Source: Tubulanus polymorphus (taxonomy: Eukaryota; Nemertea; Palaeonemertea; Tubulaniformes; Tubulanidae). From it: DNA of 64,000 bases. The stretch covers positions 28,364,001-28,428,000 of the forward strand of contig NC_134025.1 of the NCBI RefSeq assembly GCF_964204645.1, given 5' to 3'. Positions 12,951 to 44,100 of this stretch are shown here, piece after piece (positions within the stretch are counted from its first letter, which is position 1; each line of letters begins with the position of its first letter). Both the position numbers and the translations under genes were made by a program. Below the pieces are notes generated by a model. It saw only the letters and a program-made list of their open reading frames with translations, had not been told where the DNA came from and did no database searches.

Positions 12951-12956
12951 AATAAA
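12951..12956 (+). terminator. Poly(A) signal of PHF10
   Basis: An AATAAA sits about 240 bases after the PHF10 stop, followed by T/G-rich sequence as expected of a cleavage site. Confidence 0.6.
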
Positions 12957-13412
12957 TTGTTTTATGAGGAATCATGTTTTATTCATCGTTGTCATATTTG
13001 ATCTTATCAGAGGATAGAAAATGGGCGATTCAAAATATTCAGTCGAGTATTCCAGTATCATCATCAGTGTCTTGCGAGGATAAGGGAACTGGACAGGTCT
13101 CTTAAGAGAACTTAACAGGATGAATCCGGGCAGAAAGCATGAATGCAGATCCATACCCAGGCCAAGAGAGGCTCATTCATTCGAGCCAATATAGGATGCA
13201 ATGCAAATGATGCAAGTGTGGGTCTATAGGCTATTGACATCAATGTAATACTACCGGTAAATGTCCTGTCGCCTTCTATTGCACATACCAAGAGTAACTT
13301 CTAGTGACTCCTTAAATATCACGACCATGGAGCTGTGATAATATCAACGATAAGGAATTACATACCACAATAAGTCAGTCACGACATGAGAACTACGAAT
13401 TGACTTTCATTT

Positions 13413-13418
13413 TTTATT
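13413..13418 (-). terminator. Candidate distal poly(A) signal of MRCK
   Basis: Minus-strand AATAAA near the far end of the MRCK 3' flank. It is a candidate only, because other A+T-rich hexamers occur between here and the stop codon. Confidence 0.3.
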
Positions 13419-13709
13419 CAAATAATCCTTTAACAAAAAGTTTACAGTTCTACAATATAGTATGTAAGCTTGCTGTATTTGGCAAACCTGAAGAAGCTAT
13501 TACAGTTATTGGTGACAACAGATTCCGGTTTAACTAAACACAATTTCATCTATAATATTCTTAATATTATATGAACACTGGAAATATAAATGGATAAGTA
13601 CGTGATTTAACATAGTAACTAAATGGTGCAGATTTTAATATGACTGATTCACTTATCGAATTATCAACCCTCACTGAATGTACCAATACGAATGGGAGTC
13701 AACATAAAC

Positions 13710-13902
13710 CAGGAGCGGATCCAGAGTCGGTTCAAGGACAAGGGAGCGAGAAAACAACAGAAAAGATGACGAAAATATCGAAAATCCCGATAAAACTATG
13801 GAGCCATCATTGGAGGCACCAGACCACGTAGTGACAGTGCTACAAGGGGAACTTCAGAAATGGTGATAATGTAACATCTGCTGGTATCTGAATCCACCCC
13901 TG
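13710..13902. mobile_element. Degenerate short TIR element (hAT-like ends)
   Basis: The left end CAGGAGCGGATCCAGA is matched in inverted orientation by the right end (CAGGGGTGGATTCAGA when reverse-complemented), 13 of 16 positions, 193 bp apart. CAGGGGCGGATCCAG-like ends are seen in non-autonomous DNA transposons. I see no clear target-site duplication, so this is tentative. Confidence 0.35.
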
Positions 13903-16021
13903 TCACAGCATGAAAATCGGACTAAAAATTAACGCTTATTTTTTTCTACGATTTCATGTTATTGTTCTGCAGCACCATAAACAAAGGCAAGATAAAGCAA
14001 ATAAACAACAACTTACACAAAAAGTGGAGGTAGAAGTGGATTGTGACCATACTAGGGTAAATTCGTCGAGATTCAATCAAATCAATATCAAATTTCGATT
14101 TCAATATAATGCCCCTACGCGTGCACGAAACATCCGAGTCAAATAGTATCAGTCTCCAGTAATTCAAGTACGGTAAATGCTTTTAACTGTATGCTTGTTA
14201 AGGATATATTATTACATACACACAGTTCCGAGAAAGCGTTGTACGTTAAAACGTACAGCCAGCTTCTCATGTACAGTGTCATATGTAGTAAATGATAAAA
14301 TTTACTAAAATCGTTTACAAAAAAAAAAAACAAAAATTACCAGCAGTACAAAACAAAATCAGTTAATATTGTGTTATAGAACGCTGCGTTAAGCGATATA
14401 AGTGACAGACAACCAAGCAATTTATAAAGATTTACTACTACAACAATATTATCAATGTACATGCTTAAAAACATGGATGAAAAACTTTGAATTTTTGTCC
14501 AAATTTATTTGTTGAAGGACAACACAACCATCTCAGAGGTTCATATTTCTGCATGTACAACAACTCCCTAGTTATTTGAATTAAATTTGAATCTAATAAT
14601 CTTTCAGTGAAATTTGAAACTTGAATTCCTGTATGCGATTTGACGATACAAATGTAAAGAATATACAAACATTAAAGATAAAATGGGGGTTTAAAGAATT
14701 GTAGTTCTGCACATCACTTCACACTAACGCACACATATCACATTTTTAGCAATAATTACATGACTATTTACACTGATTCTTTTTAGATAAACAGCGAGCT
14801 TTTACAAAGCTAATAACCTTTTCTATGCATGTCCAGTTATGATTTTAGACATTTTTATCTACAGAAGTACTTTATCTTGTCCGCGAGTAGTTTCGTATCT
14901 ACAAGTGCATTTCGATTGCATCTACACACAAACACTCATTTCATAAAACAAAAATCATTACACAGTAATTCTTTTTTTTTTTCTCATACTATAATTGATC
15001 AATACGACTCATCATTTATAAGGTGGTCTCGTGGTAAGAATCTATCCTATAATTTATAGTCATATGTAATTAAGTAATAACATTATTTGAAGTTAAAGAA
15101 TGATCCTAGTGTTCATTTGTTAAGGTGGAATGAAAACCACAATGATAGGCTTCATGGAACAATTAAAGTAAATGCAGTCCTTGCTTCATTTATCATTCTG
15201 AATATAGATATCTTTATGCCGACAATACTGAAGATGTATCGTAATTAATGTATAGCATCAATATCTCACGGAGTTGATGACACTCAGAGTTGTTGAACTT
15301 ATTTTTTCAGTATTTTAAGATCACATCCAGCATTATATACAGAAATCTTCCCAGTAAACATGATCATCATTAGAACATCAATAAATAACATCAAAATACT
15401 TTATACAAATTTACACTTAATAAATAAAATATAATCGATGCTGAAAAATTGTGAATAAACATCTTTTCATCGCGAGATTAGAAAAAGAACTTCGAAGCAA
15501 ATCATACAAAACTTGTTTTAAGAAAGATTGTTCAGAAGATGCAGATCTATAAATTCACGAGCACCACAGTTATCTATTCATAACCAAGAATAGCAAACAA
15601 TGAGAATATCAGGGTCGAGATATACAGATGCGGTATACTAGTAATTTGCTAGGAGCGATATCGAGGAGGGAATTTACTAGAATATCTATGATCGCGATAA
15701 TGTTATCTCTCGAAAGGTACTACTACATAATAGGTGATGTTTCTACACCAGAATTCTGTAATTGATTCAAAATCTTGTTCAGTTCTCGTAGAAATGAAAC
15801 TAATGTCCATAAATAAAGCTTCAATTAGAACATTTAAAACGACACACGCACTGACAATATTTCATAATACAACATTGTTCGAGCATTCCGATGATGTGCA
15901 GTTGTGTATCGAGGGGTAGCACCTGAGAACTCTATGTGTGTAGCAGTAGTTGTTTCACGATCAGCCTAATTAAGTGTTTATAGTAGAAATAGTTCTGAAT
16001 AGAGAACGAGCGAGTAAAGTT

Positions 16022-35105
<19,084 letters not shown>

Positions 35106-36475
35106 CTCGTTATCGTAAATCTCTTATATAATTCAACTTATACATCTGAAAATGAAAATAAAATGCAGGCGTTAATTACAGTACACAATACATGTCTCAC
35201 ACTCTACTGACTGTGTTAATTTGATTAAGGTCAAATGATCTGACTCAACGACCAGATTATAGCGCTCAGCCTAATTTCTGTGGTTTGTTAATTGCTTTGT
35301 AAGTAAACAGCTCATATTCACTGGTTCACCATGAACATAAAAACAAAGGGGGATCATTTTGAGCTTCTTGATTTATAGATTTTGAAAAAGCCAATGCACA
35401 GAATTTGTAGGCTGATCAGTGCCACTAATAGTAACTGACTGTGGGTGTCTCCCTAGTTTATTGACTCAGTATTCCATTCCATTTAAAATCTCTGGTTACA
35501 CATTAATTACAAGCTCTGACTGACAGCACCATCTGACCGTTTCCTTTCTCTCGTAAACGGGTTATCTTTTTAAGGAGTCAATTAGCTATCATCAAACAAA
35601 CAAGGCCTACCCGCGTAGTACACGTACAGTTATATACACCCCGGCTACACTTTTTAATGACGGCAGGAAAAAATACACACCCAAAGACTTCGTTTAGAGC
35701 CATACCAGGTCGAATTATCATCAGAAAATATATCCTATTCCCTGCATGTACACGATGTGCGCTTAATTCCGGTGTTAGGGGTTCATGATAATCCGTATTT
35801 GTCTTATTATTCGAGATAATGAAAGAAAGAAGAAGCGTTTAATCCACTTTATGGAAAACCGTAAAACGAAAAATGGCTGACATTCACGGAACTGTGGGTA
35901 AATCCGGTGGACTGTGGGTATTACGGGATTACGTCATTCCGGGGATTACATTTCGCCGAATATAATTTTTGTGTTCACAGAAATAACGTTAAAGAGAAAA
36001 AATCATCAGAATTTCGCATAAATTCAACATGATGTGCACAGTTTTCAAAAAGATACAAATTTGATATGAATCATGTATGCAATTAGTCTAAAGAGCTAGG
36101 ATTGATTAAAATCCAAAATTTTGAAATACGCAAATATATGATACTTTTAGTGACGTCACTTCCTCGCTACCGAATTGTTTCAAAATGGCGACGTCCATAA
36201 AATTTCGTTAAATGTCAATTTTCTGTATTTTCATCGCATTTCCATCCTTACAAAACATCGCCTGAGTAGTTATTCTGCGGGAAGATTCTCTCCATTGTAA
36301 GAATATGTTTCATGGTTCACTTTTAATGATAATCAAGTCAGTTGTTTAGGGATAGGATTCGAAAACTGGTTTGATTTATTGAACTGTGTAGGTAGTGTCA
36401 CATGACATAACTCATCTGTTGACTTTGAGAATATAGTCGAAGAAAGAAGAAAGGCAAAAAGTCAAAGAGGGAAAG
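35106..36475. promoter_or_regulatory. Divergent promoter region, MRCK and CLHC1
   Basis: Head-to-head spacer of 1.4 kb. It contains a full CRE palindrome TGACGTCA (36151-36158) followed by a CTTCCTC ETS-like core, a second CRE-like TTACGTCA next to TTCCGG (35929-35942), and an AAAATGGCGAC YY1-like site near 36182-36192. The last is a plausible CLHC1 start region. MRCK must have a 5'UTR exon here because an acceptor precedes its ATG. Factor binding is inferred from motifs only. Confidence 0.45.
36151..36158. promoter_or_regulatory. Consensus CRE (CREB/ATF site)
   Basis: The exact palindrome TGACGTCA lies about 320 bases upstream of the CLHC1 ATG. A single 8-mer can occur by chance, but a second CRE-like site lies 220 bases away. 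Confidence 0.5.
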
Positions 36476-38934
36476 ATGTTGTCTGAAACGTGTACACCTT
36501 GTTCATCTCCGCATCCTGTTTTGCCACCGATAATTCGTAATGAAAGAGATCGTTTATTTCTACAATCGTTGACAAAAGATATCGACCACGAATTGCGAAA
36601 AATATCAGACCATCATCCGGACCAGAGATACGCATTGTTCAGAAAATCATTCGATAAGGTAGGTAAATTTTCTTGACCAATATGATTAAAGAATCCAAAA
36701 ATTTCAATTCACGGTCTCCTTAATATGGCTCTTATTTTAGGTGATTGACCATGTCACTGCTTATAAACCAATACTGACAGCTATTCAGGCAGAATATGAA
36801 GAATGTATCGAAACTATCATTCGTGGAAACCAACAAGCTTTCTATCTGAATGGTAAATTGAAAGCTTTGGCTTCAGAACCGACAACAATGAGAAACTACA
36901 AAAAACGAATCGATGAATTAGAGCAAAGGTAAAAAAGACGTCTGAATGATTACAGAACATATTTACTTTATTCACTTGTATTCTACTTAATGAATAATTG
37001 TAATGAATAATTGGATTGAATTATCAATTCAGAATATCCGTTATTCGCGATAATAATCAACAATTGGCAGGAGAAATAGAAGATTTGAGTAGAATCAAAG
37101 AGGAAAGAGAATATCGTAGAAAACAGGTAGAAGAGCCACCGAAAAAAATTGTAAAGAAGGACAGCAGACAAATCCCTGGTATTTATAGGTAGTCTATTTA
37201 CTGACAGAGATTTAATTTGTATATTTGTGTAAAGGTATTGGGTAATCTTTTATTTTAGGATTAACAATTGAGCAGAATACAGATATAGAACTTTTGAAAA
37301 AAGAGCTGACAAAAGTCGACAAACAGTTGAAAGAATTGCGCCATTCGGAAAGAGCTAAATATCAACCGCGTGAAATCAAAGAATCTTTGAGAGTTCAACT
37401 TTCTTACAAAGCTGATTTGAGGGATACGTTGATTAATGATGATGAATATCTGAAAGAACGTATGAACAAATTGAAAGTAGCTCTAGAAGCAGCACGTGTT
37501 TATAATGAAATATGTCCTCCGCATCAGACTATCGGGGAAGTGATTACTGCAGCGTTACATAGAGATGTAGTTTCTGAAGCTCAGAAGAAGGACCAGGAGA
37601 GTAAAGATCAAGAGGAAAAAGGTATTTGTCAATTGATATCTTATAATTTTGATTTCTTTGAAGAAAATCCATCCTGATTTAGATGTTTGTTATTTCATTC
37701 AGCGAGACTCGGTCCCGCTCAACTGAGGCGAGATACAGTCTTGTCTGAACGCGAGACTTCGTTAGCTTCTGTTGCTACATTCGAAGATGATGATCCTGCC
37801 AGGGAACAAGAAGCTGATGTTATACTAGACTATATCGAGAAATTTAATGAACTATTCGATAACGAAAAATACGAAGCCGCTGCCATTCATGCTGCTAATA
37901 GTCCTAAAGGCATTCTTAGAAACATGGAAACACTGCTGAAGTTTAAAGGTTTGCCGATTTCCTTACATTAATATGTTTTCATTCATCGATATAATGCAAA
38001 TTTTGACTTGTTCATTATTCTATAGTTGCAGTTGCAAAAGATGGTGAAAGAGAGCCACTTTTAGCATACTGCGATGCCATCATGTCATCAGTGCTGGCTA
38101 TAGGAGTTATTCCTAGTGAAGAAATGTGTATTGAATGTGTACAAACTGCGTTAGCGAATAACAGATTAGATTTACTTTTACACTGGATTGCTCAAGATAG
38201 GTTGGTTTGATAAACTCTACAGAGAAAATTGTTTTAAAGATTTCTCGAACCTAATCTCGAACGGCGTTTATTTCTCAGGTTGAAAATGACCGAACAGGTT
38301 GGAGATCTTGTTTGTAAAAGATGCATGTGTCAAGGATTGTGTTCATGTGGCTGTCAGGGAATGGCACAGAAGGTTTATACTGCGGTAGCCGCTCATGACA
38401 AAGTTATAGGATGTATGTTACATCAGGGTAGAGTGATTAGTGCAGTAGAATACGCCGAACGTAAAGCTTCATACGATCAGAATAAATACGCTGAATTATT
38501 AGAGGCATATCCGAGTCCACAGTTAGCACAGGCGTTATTCAGACCGTTCAATGATGGAAGTCGCCATCTTCCACTAGGAGTTGTTGTCCGTATACTCCTA
38601 CATACAAACCTTTACGAACAAGGATTCCTGTTACTCAAAGATGTTATCACGAATCGAGAAGGTAGAGTTTTAATCGTGCTACAAAAATTATATCATCTTT
38701 CAATTTTTCATGAATTAAATACTCCTTTTGCTTACAGGTTCAGATGACCTGCATAACCTAATTTTTGAAGATAATGTGACAACGGAAAATGAATGGATTG
38801 ATATAGCGAATAAATGTGAAAATCATGGATTTGAGAATATCTCAGTTGAACTCCTCGCTGCAATAACTGTGACATCAGCAATGACATTAGCAGCTTCGAT
38901 TATAGACTACACTAAACGAACATTCGATGTCTGA
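36476..38934 (+). CDS. CLHC1: Clathrin heavy chain linker domain-containing protein 1
   Basis: Eight exons join in phase to about 626 residues: 36476-36658, 36741-36928, 37033-37178, 37259-37621, 37703-37948, 38026-38200, 38279-38661, 38738-38934. The N-terminal half is charged and coiled-coil-like. From about residue 332 the protein resembles the clathrin heavy-chain linker: KFNELFDNEKYEAAAIHAAN then SPKGILRNMETL, matching the clathrin KFNQLFE-x-AAK-AANAPKGILR pattern, followed by helical repeats. This arrangement and length fit CLHC1 (human about 586 residues). A Cys cluster CKRCMCQGLCSCGCQG (exon 7) looks unusual and could bind metal. The function of CLHC1 is poorly known. The gene is compact, with introns of about 75-100 bases. 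The ATG at 36476 is the first in this frame and is followed by conserved-looking sequence. Confidence 0.85.
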
Positions 38935-39502
38935 AACTAATATAATGAGGCTTCGATGTCCTTCATATGTTCTTTCTGCTGTCATGATATGGTTGATCTA
39001 CTTTTTGTCATAAATATCTGTGATTTTATTTATTTTACAAAAGATGATGATTGCCCGAGAAATCTTCTTTTGTTCTAATCTATTCGGATGTAAAAACGAA
39101 GTATATTGCACTGTTTTGTAGTATTATGAACTAATAAAGTGTCTGTAACTGCTGTTATTCTTATGGCTGTTATGTATATATTTTCGTCTCTGGGGACTCG
39201 TCCTATAGTATACTGGTAGTATAAGTCTGAAGATTCACTGATTCAGATTCAGTACAAGACACTGAATCTCCTTCGCGATTCATGATTAAATCAACACAAA
39301 CCATTTGCTTTAGAAATACATAGATAAGTTTATTTACGCAATAATGAGAATGAGTAACATCATTAAGTTACAAAATGAAGACCGCGGGATATGATTGCGG
39401 CCACATTTTTGCGAATACCCGGCAGTGACCGCGGCCGGCTTTCATGCCCGACCCTCTGTGGCATGCGAGGGGTATTCAAGGATGTGGCGCCATCTGTAAA
39501 TA
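38935..39502. other. CLHC1 3' flank and acylphosphatase 5' region
   Basis: An AATAAA at 39133-39138 is a good CLHC1 poly(A) signal. The remaining 360 bases before the acylphosphatase ATG must hold its promoter; a G+C-richer patch at 39380-39490 is the likeliest site. No coding exon is seen. Confidence 0.5.
39133..39138 (+). terminator. Poly(A) signal of CLHC1
   Basis: AATAAA about 200 bases past the CLHC1 stop, followed by T/G-rich DNA. Confidence 0.55.
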
Positions 39503-40243
39503 ATGGCTTCTGTCAGAAATGTATTGAAATCTGTCGATTTTGAGGTTTTTGGACGTGTACAAGGTATCTGTGCTATAATAATATTCACTCTTATCAGCAC
39601 TTAGGTTCATGAGATTATATAACTAGGTTTAGAGAAAATATTTGATGAAGGAAAAAGGCTTCAAGAGGGTAGCTGCTCTCATTAATTTCCAAACTTTATT
39701 GCTTCCCAACTGACTTACTTTACTTAACTGATCGTTAACCCTTTCCCAATTTTCTATCCACAGGTGTTTTCTTTAGAAAGGTGAGTTAAGCGATTATCTT
39801 TTTTCTTTCGCATAATCTATCATCCAATCTATAAGTAGTACGGTATTTTCACATAGTCAGTAGCAGGTAATCAGAGTGCACACATGCGCATAACATAGGC
39901 CTATATTGGTCCAAAATAATCTTATACATTTCTTTTCAGTATACACGGAAAACTGCTCAGCAACATGGGTTAGTTGGATGGGTGATGAATACTTCAGCTG
40001 GCACGGTCAAAGGCCAAGTTCAAGGGCCTGAAGAAAAACTCATTTTGATGTAAGTTTATTAGATACATCTAGGGTAGATCGGTCTCCTATGATTGTCTAT
40101 TTCAGACATTTTTCTATTGTAGGAAAGATTGGCTTAAAAATAAAGGAAGTCCTTCATCCTGGATTAAAGAGTGTTTATTTTCTAATGAAAGAAATATCAC
40201 AAATTTAGAATATGAAAATTTCTTTGTTAAAGGTGGCTGGTGA
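39503..40243 (+). CDS. ACYP: Acylphosphatase, isoform A (proximal last exon)
   Basis: Acylphosphatase is a small soluble enzyme that hydrolyses carboxyl-phosphate bonds of acylphosphates. Exons 39503-39563, 39764-39780, 39940-40049 and 40123-40243 give 102 residues, close to the usual 98-100. The signature GRVQGVFFRKYT spans three exons and contains the catalytic Arg. [20 protein letters not shown] contains the catalytic Asn. The second exon is only 17 bases. The last exon begins [13 protein letters not shown] and ends with a stop whose last A opens an AATAAA (40243-40249 overlap region), so it can act as its own terminal exon. A second version of the last exon follows at 40394. The start is the first ATG and gives a family-typical N-terminus. 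Confidence 0.93.
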
Positions 40244-40249
40244 AATAAA
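40244..40249 (+). terminator. Poly(A) signal of acylphosphatase isoform A
   Basis: AATAAA begins immediately after the TGA stop of the proximal last exon, leaving almost no 3'UTR before the signal. Confidence 0.45.
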
Positions 40250-40393
40250 TCCTCAAAACTAAAAATAGCATTTTGCGTTGTATAGAAATTCGCATTATCA
40301 TAAATATTTATTGTTTGAATGGAATTTGTTACACTTTTCATGTTTACATTTGTTACGATTGTTATACCATGTAGCATTTTGCATGTTTTGCAG

Positions 40394-40508
40394 GAAAACT
40401 TGGTTGAAGACGAAAGGCAGTCCTAAATCCCGTATAGATAAATGTACATTTACCAATTTAAGGACATTAACTGCACTTGAATTCTCATCATTTGACATCA
40501 AAAAGTAA
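40394..40508 (+). CDS. ACYP: Alternative last exon of acylphosphatase (isoform B)
   Basis: The exon opens after TTTTGCAG with the same phase as 40123-40243 and codes KTWLKTKGSPKSRIDKC through to a stop at 40506-40508. It aligns with the proximal exon along its whole length (WLK-x-KGSP-x-S-x-I-x-x-C, then L-x-x-LE-x-x-x-F). Spliced to 39940-40049 it gives a 100-residue enzyme with the same catalytic Arg and Asn. It has its own AATAAA at 40637-40642. The pair looks like a tandem exon duplication giving two C-termini. Splicing of one exon to the other would not make sense because each carries a stop. Confidence 0.88.
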
Positions 40509-40636
40509 TGCATATAATCAGTAAAATGTAGTGCACTTGCATGAAAAGTTCTTCATCAATTTTCCTGCCATTTCAATCCCATTTATGTGAATGAAAAAGT
40601 TTTGTTAAAAATATAATTTTATAGTTTTACTGAGAG

Positions 40637-40642
40637 AATAAA
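40637..40642 (+). terminator. Poly(A) signal of acylphosphatase isoform B
   Basis: AATAAA about 130 bases past the distal stop. The opposing YLPM1 signal lies only about 180 bases further on. Confidence 0.5.
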
Positions 40643-40817
40643 TATTTTTCGAGTAAAATTGGTTGTTGTGTTCTCTGAAGAAATCCAGGAATTTATTTCA
40701 AAATTTTCCGAATACTAAGGACCAGTAGGGAAGGTGGTGCAACTTTTGGATGGATACCAGTATAAGGAAAAAGCTCAAGACAGACCAAAACCATTACAAT
40801 TTCACAAAATTACAATA

Positions 40818-40823
40818 TTTATT
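40818..40823 (-). terminator. Candidate poly(A) signal of YLPM1
   Basis: Minus-strand AATAAA about 350 bases past the YLPM1 stop. The stretch 40643-41169 otherwise shows only 3' flank sequence. Confidence 0.4.
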
Positions 40824-41169
40824 TTACATTCAATGAATTACATGATATCATATATTCAATGGCCTTACAAGGCTAAGTGTAAACAATTTAATTAAAATCA
40901 ATTTTCATTAAAAGCCGTCTCATTTGACACGCATGTACATGTAGTTATAAAATAAATGCACATAACTGAAGTCTCAATGATTTCATTGTTTATGGAGACT
41001 GTGAAGTCCTAATGAACATCCATCTGTATGGATAGTGGGGTCGTATTATGTAACTATATTACAACTAAGATACCTAAAAGTAAATTTAAAAAAAGTCAGT
41101 TTTGACTACAAAAAATACATTTTCGGTGTTGGTTAATAAAGATTATAGGTAGCATACCTGCACGACTGA

Positions 41170-44100
41170 TCAGATAAACTTAGTTCTGTTGAGAGCCTTG
41201 TGGGCAAAATCATCATCAGTGATTTTATCCCAGTCGCTTTGTCCCATGCCGATCATGAATCCAATTTCACGTTTTCGTACTTGATCTTTGCCCTCTTCGA
41301 TATCAGCCCAACGAACCTATAAAAGTAAATCCATCATTAAGTTAACCTGAATAATCCGAAAGAGTTTGAATAATAAACATCGACCAATTCAGGAGTTCTA
41401 TGTACCCTCTTCTTTCCAGGTTCATTAGTAGATGTTCTCGACGTGTAGTCGCTTAACTTCAGAAACTCTTCAAGTCCAGCAGGAGAATCTTCACGTTTTC
41501 TCTTCATGTTGAACCCATCCAGTCGATCTGAAATTATCAAGCGCCCAATACTCAGAAACCTGTTCGCAAATTGTTTACACAAAGCAATAGATGTGTTTGA
41601 AAATTAGATAGTAATTAAATAGTTCACTTCGACAACCACAGAAGTTTTAAAGCTTTTTACAAATTATAGATTTAAGTTGAAAACAGTATCTAAATGTACG
41701 TCGATAGTAACAAATGAGCGAATAAAGTCAAATAAATCAAAACAAGCTTCTGATGCGAATTCAACAACTTTTATTTATGATAGAAATCTTATCAATGATA
41801 TACAATGTATATGTATTTTCAGATGGAAAGTCCCAAATAAAAAAGCGCGCTCATCTTTCGCTAACCAAGACGCGTATTCAGATTAAAATGTGCTCCTTCC
41901 CTAACTCCAAGCTCGCCGAAAACAACACATTATTCTCCTCTAGTTGAGCAAGTTTTTGTGATGATGCTCAGGCTCCTGTGGAGTTTCTAGCTCTTTACTG
42001 GGTATATGAATTAGTGCTCCTTAGAATCACAATTAAATAAATGATTGTTGCGCAGTACAAAAATAAATAGAACCTTTCGTTTATGTTATATATTTGCATC
42101 TTGTATAATGATTATAATCATTATACGCTGAAATTGCAGGTGGATTAACATTCCTTACAGCAATCATGATTGTTAAAAGGTATAATCACAGGGTTTTTGA
42201 GACTTGATCTCTTTGTGTCAACAGAATAGTGGCAAGAACAGCACATGGGGTCAGGTGAATTTTACACCCATAAAACTTTTTTTTTAGCCCAGAACATTAA
42301 ACTTATCGATTCATTTGCCATGAATGTAATAGGAGCATTTTAGAATGTAAAAATATAATGCGGTTATGCGATCTCTCGTGCCTGCGTGGGATCTAGGGAA
42401 CTTCGATAACCTACGCAAGTGGCAACCAGGTCATTCACCTACTGAAGATGTCCTGTGCCCATGGAGGCCACAGGTAACATACAAATAAATATATAGTGGA
42501 ATGAGAAATACATATTTCTCACACGCCAGTTGAACCTCTGTTCTATTATGTGTTAGTCATGTGCTCAATAAACATTTCTCTGCTGTATAAGGTACTATTG
42601 CCGCACTTCCCCGAAATTTGATTTTGGGGTTCACTGCAGGCCACATTATTGTTTTCAACTTACGGCACTGCCATTGTGCCAGTTCATGCAGATACCTATC
42701 AGTGTGCGAAAAATCATGAAGATACAGTAACCACTGAGTTAAATCAGCTTGTTACCGCTATTAATAACATAGATCTGCAGTACGTATGTATCATTAGAAT
42801 TAGTCTTCCTGATGAGATCGATCTTTTGCCGCCAGGATATATTTTATTCATTAAGAATATATGGTTTTTAAATGGTTTATTTGGTTTGTTTACATTACAA
42901 ACACATAATATTCCCCTGTGTTTGACAGAACAAAGAACCATTTCACAACAAAGGCATAATGTACTGGAACATCAATTAGAGCTTCATTTCGTTATAAAAC
43001 TTGACCACCTTTTTAATGTACTGGTGTGTATTTCTTATGTGATAGTGGTCTCCTTTTTTCAAGATAGAATAGTTACTTCAGACCAACCAACAAACACTGC
43101 AAATTTCACGCGAACACAATTCATAATCAACCATCAGGTAAAAACTGATGTCAAAAGTAAAATCATGAAGAAAATGCACTTTGTTTACTATGCACCAAAT
43201 ATCAGAACTAACAACATGTTCATCGTATGTAATTGTGACTGATTCACAGCACAGCTGGGTAAAGCAAGAGGAGAGGAATAGCTTTTTAAACTACCGGTAT
43301 AAATACAAAAGCTCTCAATTAAAAAACTGAGGTAAAACCTCAAAATATTTAATGAGACGAGACATCACAACATGTTTCAAATATTTGAAATTCCTTGCTT
43401 CAAGTTTCAATTGACAGTTTTCATATTTCAATATAGATTTTTCATTTTGTACATGGCTATATTAAAATCTATAACTCAAAGATCTAATACTAGATATTTC
43501 CATTTTCCTAGCCTGTACTCGTTTTATTGAAACGGTTACTTTTTCGTTGAGTAGCAATTCTCAAATTTGTTCTGAATATACAGCAGCAACCAGTATCACC
43601 GGCTTATCACAACCACCGACGGTAGGTTCTATATTCGACGTTTTAAAAACAAAATCACACTTTGCATTTCAATCTTCCTTCGAAAACATTTCAAGCACGC
43701 TTAATATTCACACTTCTGATAATGGTTTCGACTTGAAACGAACCATCGCGCAATCAGTTGTAATTTCAGTATCGTGTATATTACTGGTATATCATTTATT
43801 GTCTGTCACATCAAAATAATCGCGATTGTATTCAAACTGCTCACAAAAAACCCCCCTGATCGTGGAAACAGTGAAAGAAAAATAAAGACAGGCTTTTGAA
43901 GAGATTTATTAAATATATAAAGTGGATATAATAATTTTCTCTAATCTACTAATGATGTTGTACAACACCATAGTTATGTGGATGAAAAAAGCTGCATTTG
44001 GGTTCAGTAAAATGGTACCACTTCCTGTAAAATGTATGACAACATAATATCAATGAGTTCTACTCACCCAACTTAGCCTCTGATGTATCCAATTCCCACT

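Larger units (their letters stand above)
12957..16021. other. PHF10/MRCK convergent tails; probable long MRCK 3'UTR
   Basis: No supported coding exon lies here. The MRCK stop is at 16022-16024, and the nearest strong minus-strand AATAAA I note is at 13413-13418, which would give a 3'UTR of about 2.6 kb. The stretch is A+T-rich with an A-run at about 14312-14325. A degenerate TIR pair at 13710-13902 is listed separately. Open frames here are short and lack protein-like composition. Earlier polyadenylation cannot be excluded. Confidence 0.4.
41528..44067 (-). other. Large YLPM1 intron with an unexplained plus-strand open stretch
   Basis: This 2.5-kb intron separates the EAKL exon from the DRLDGFN exon. 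On the opposite strand 42640-43242 stays open for 200 codons and 43512-43819 for about 100. These are listed separately. The rest is A+T-rich and featureless to me. Confidence 0.5.
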
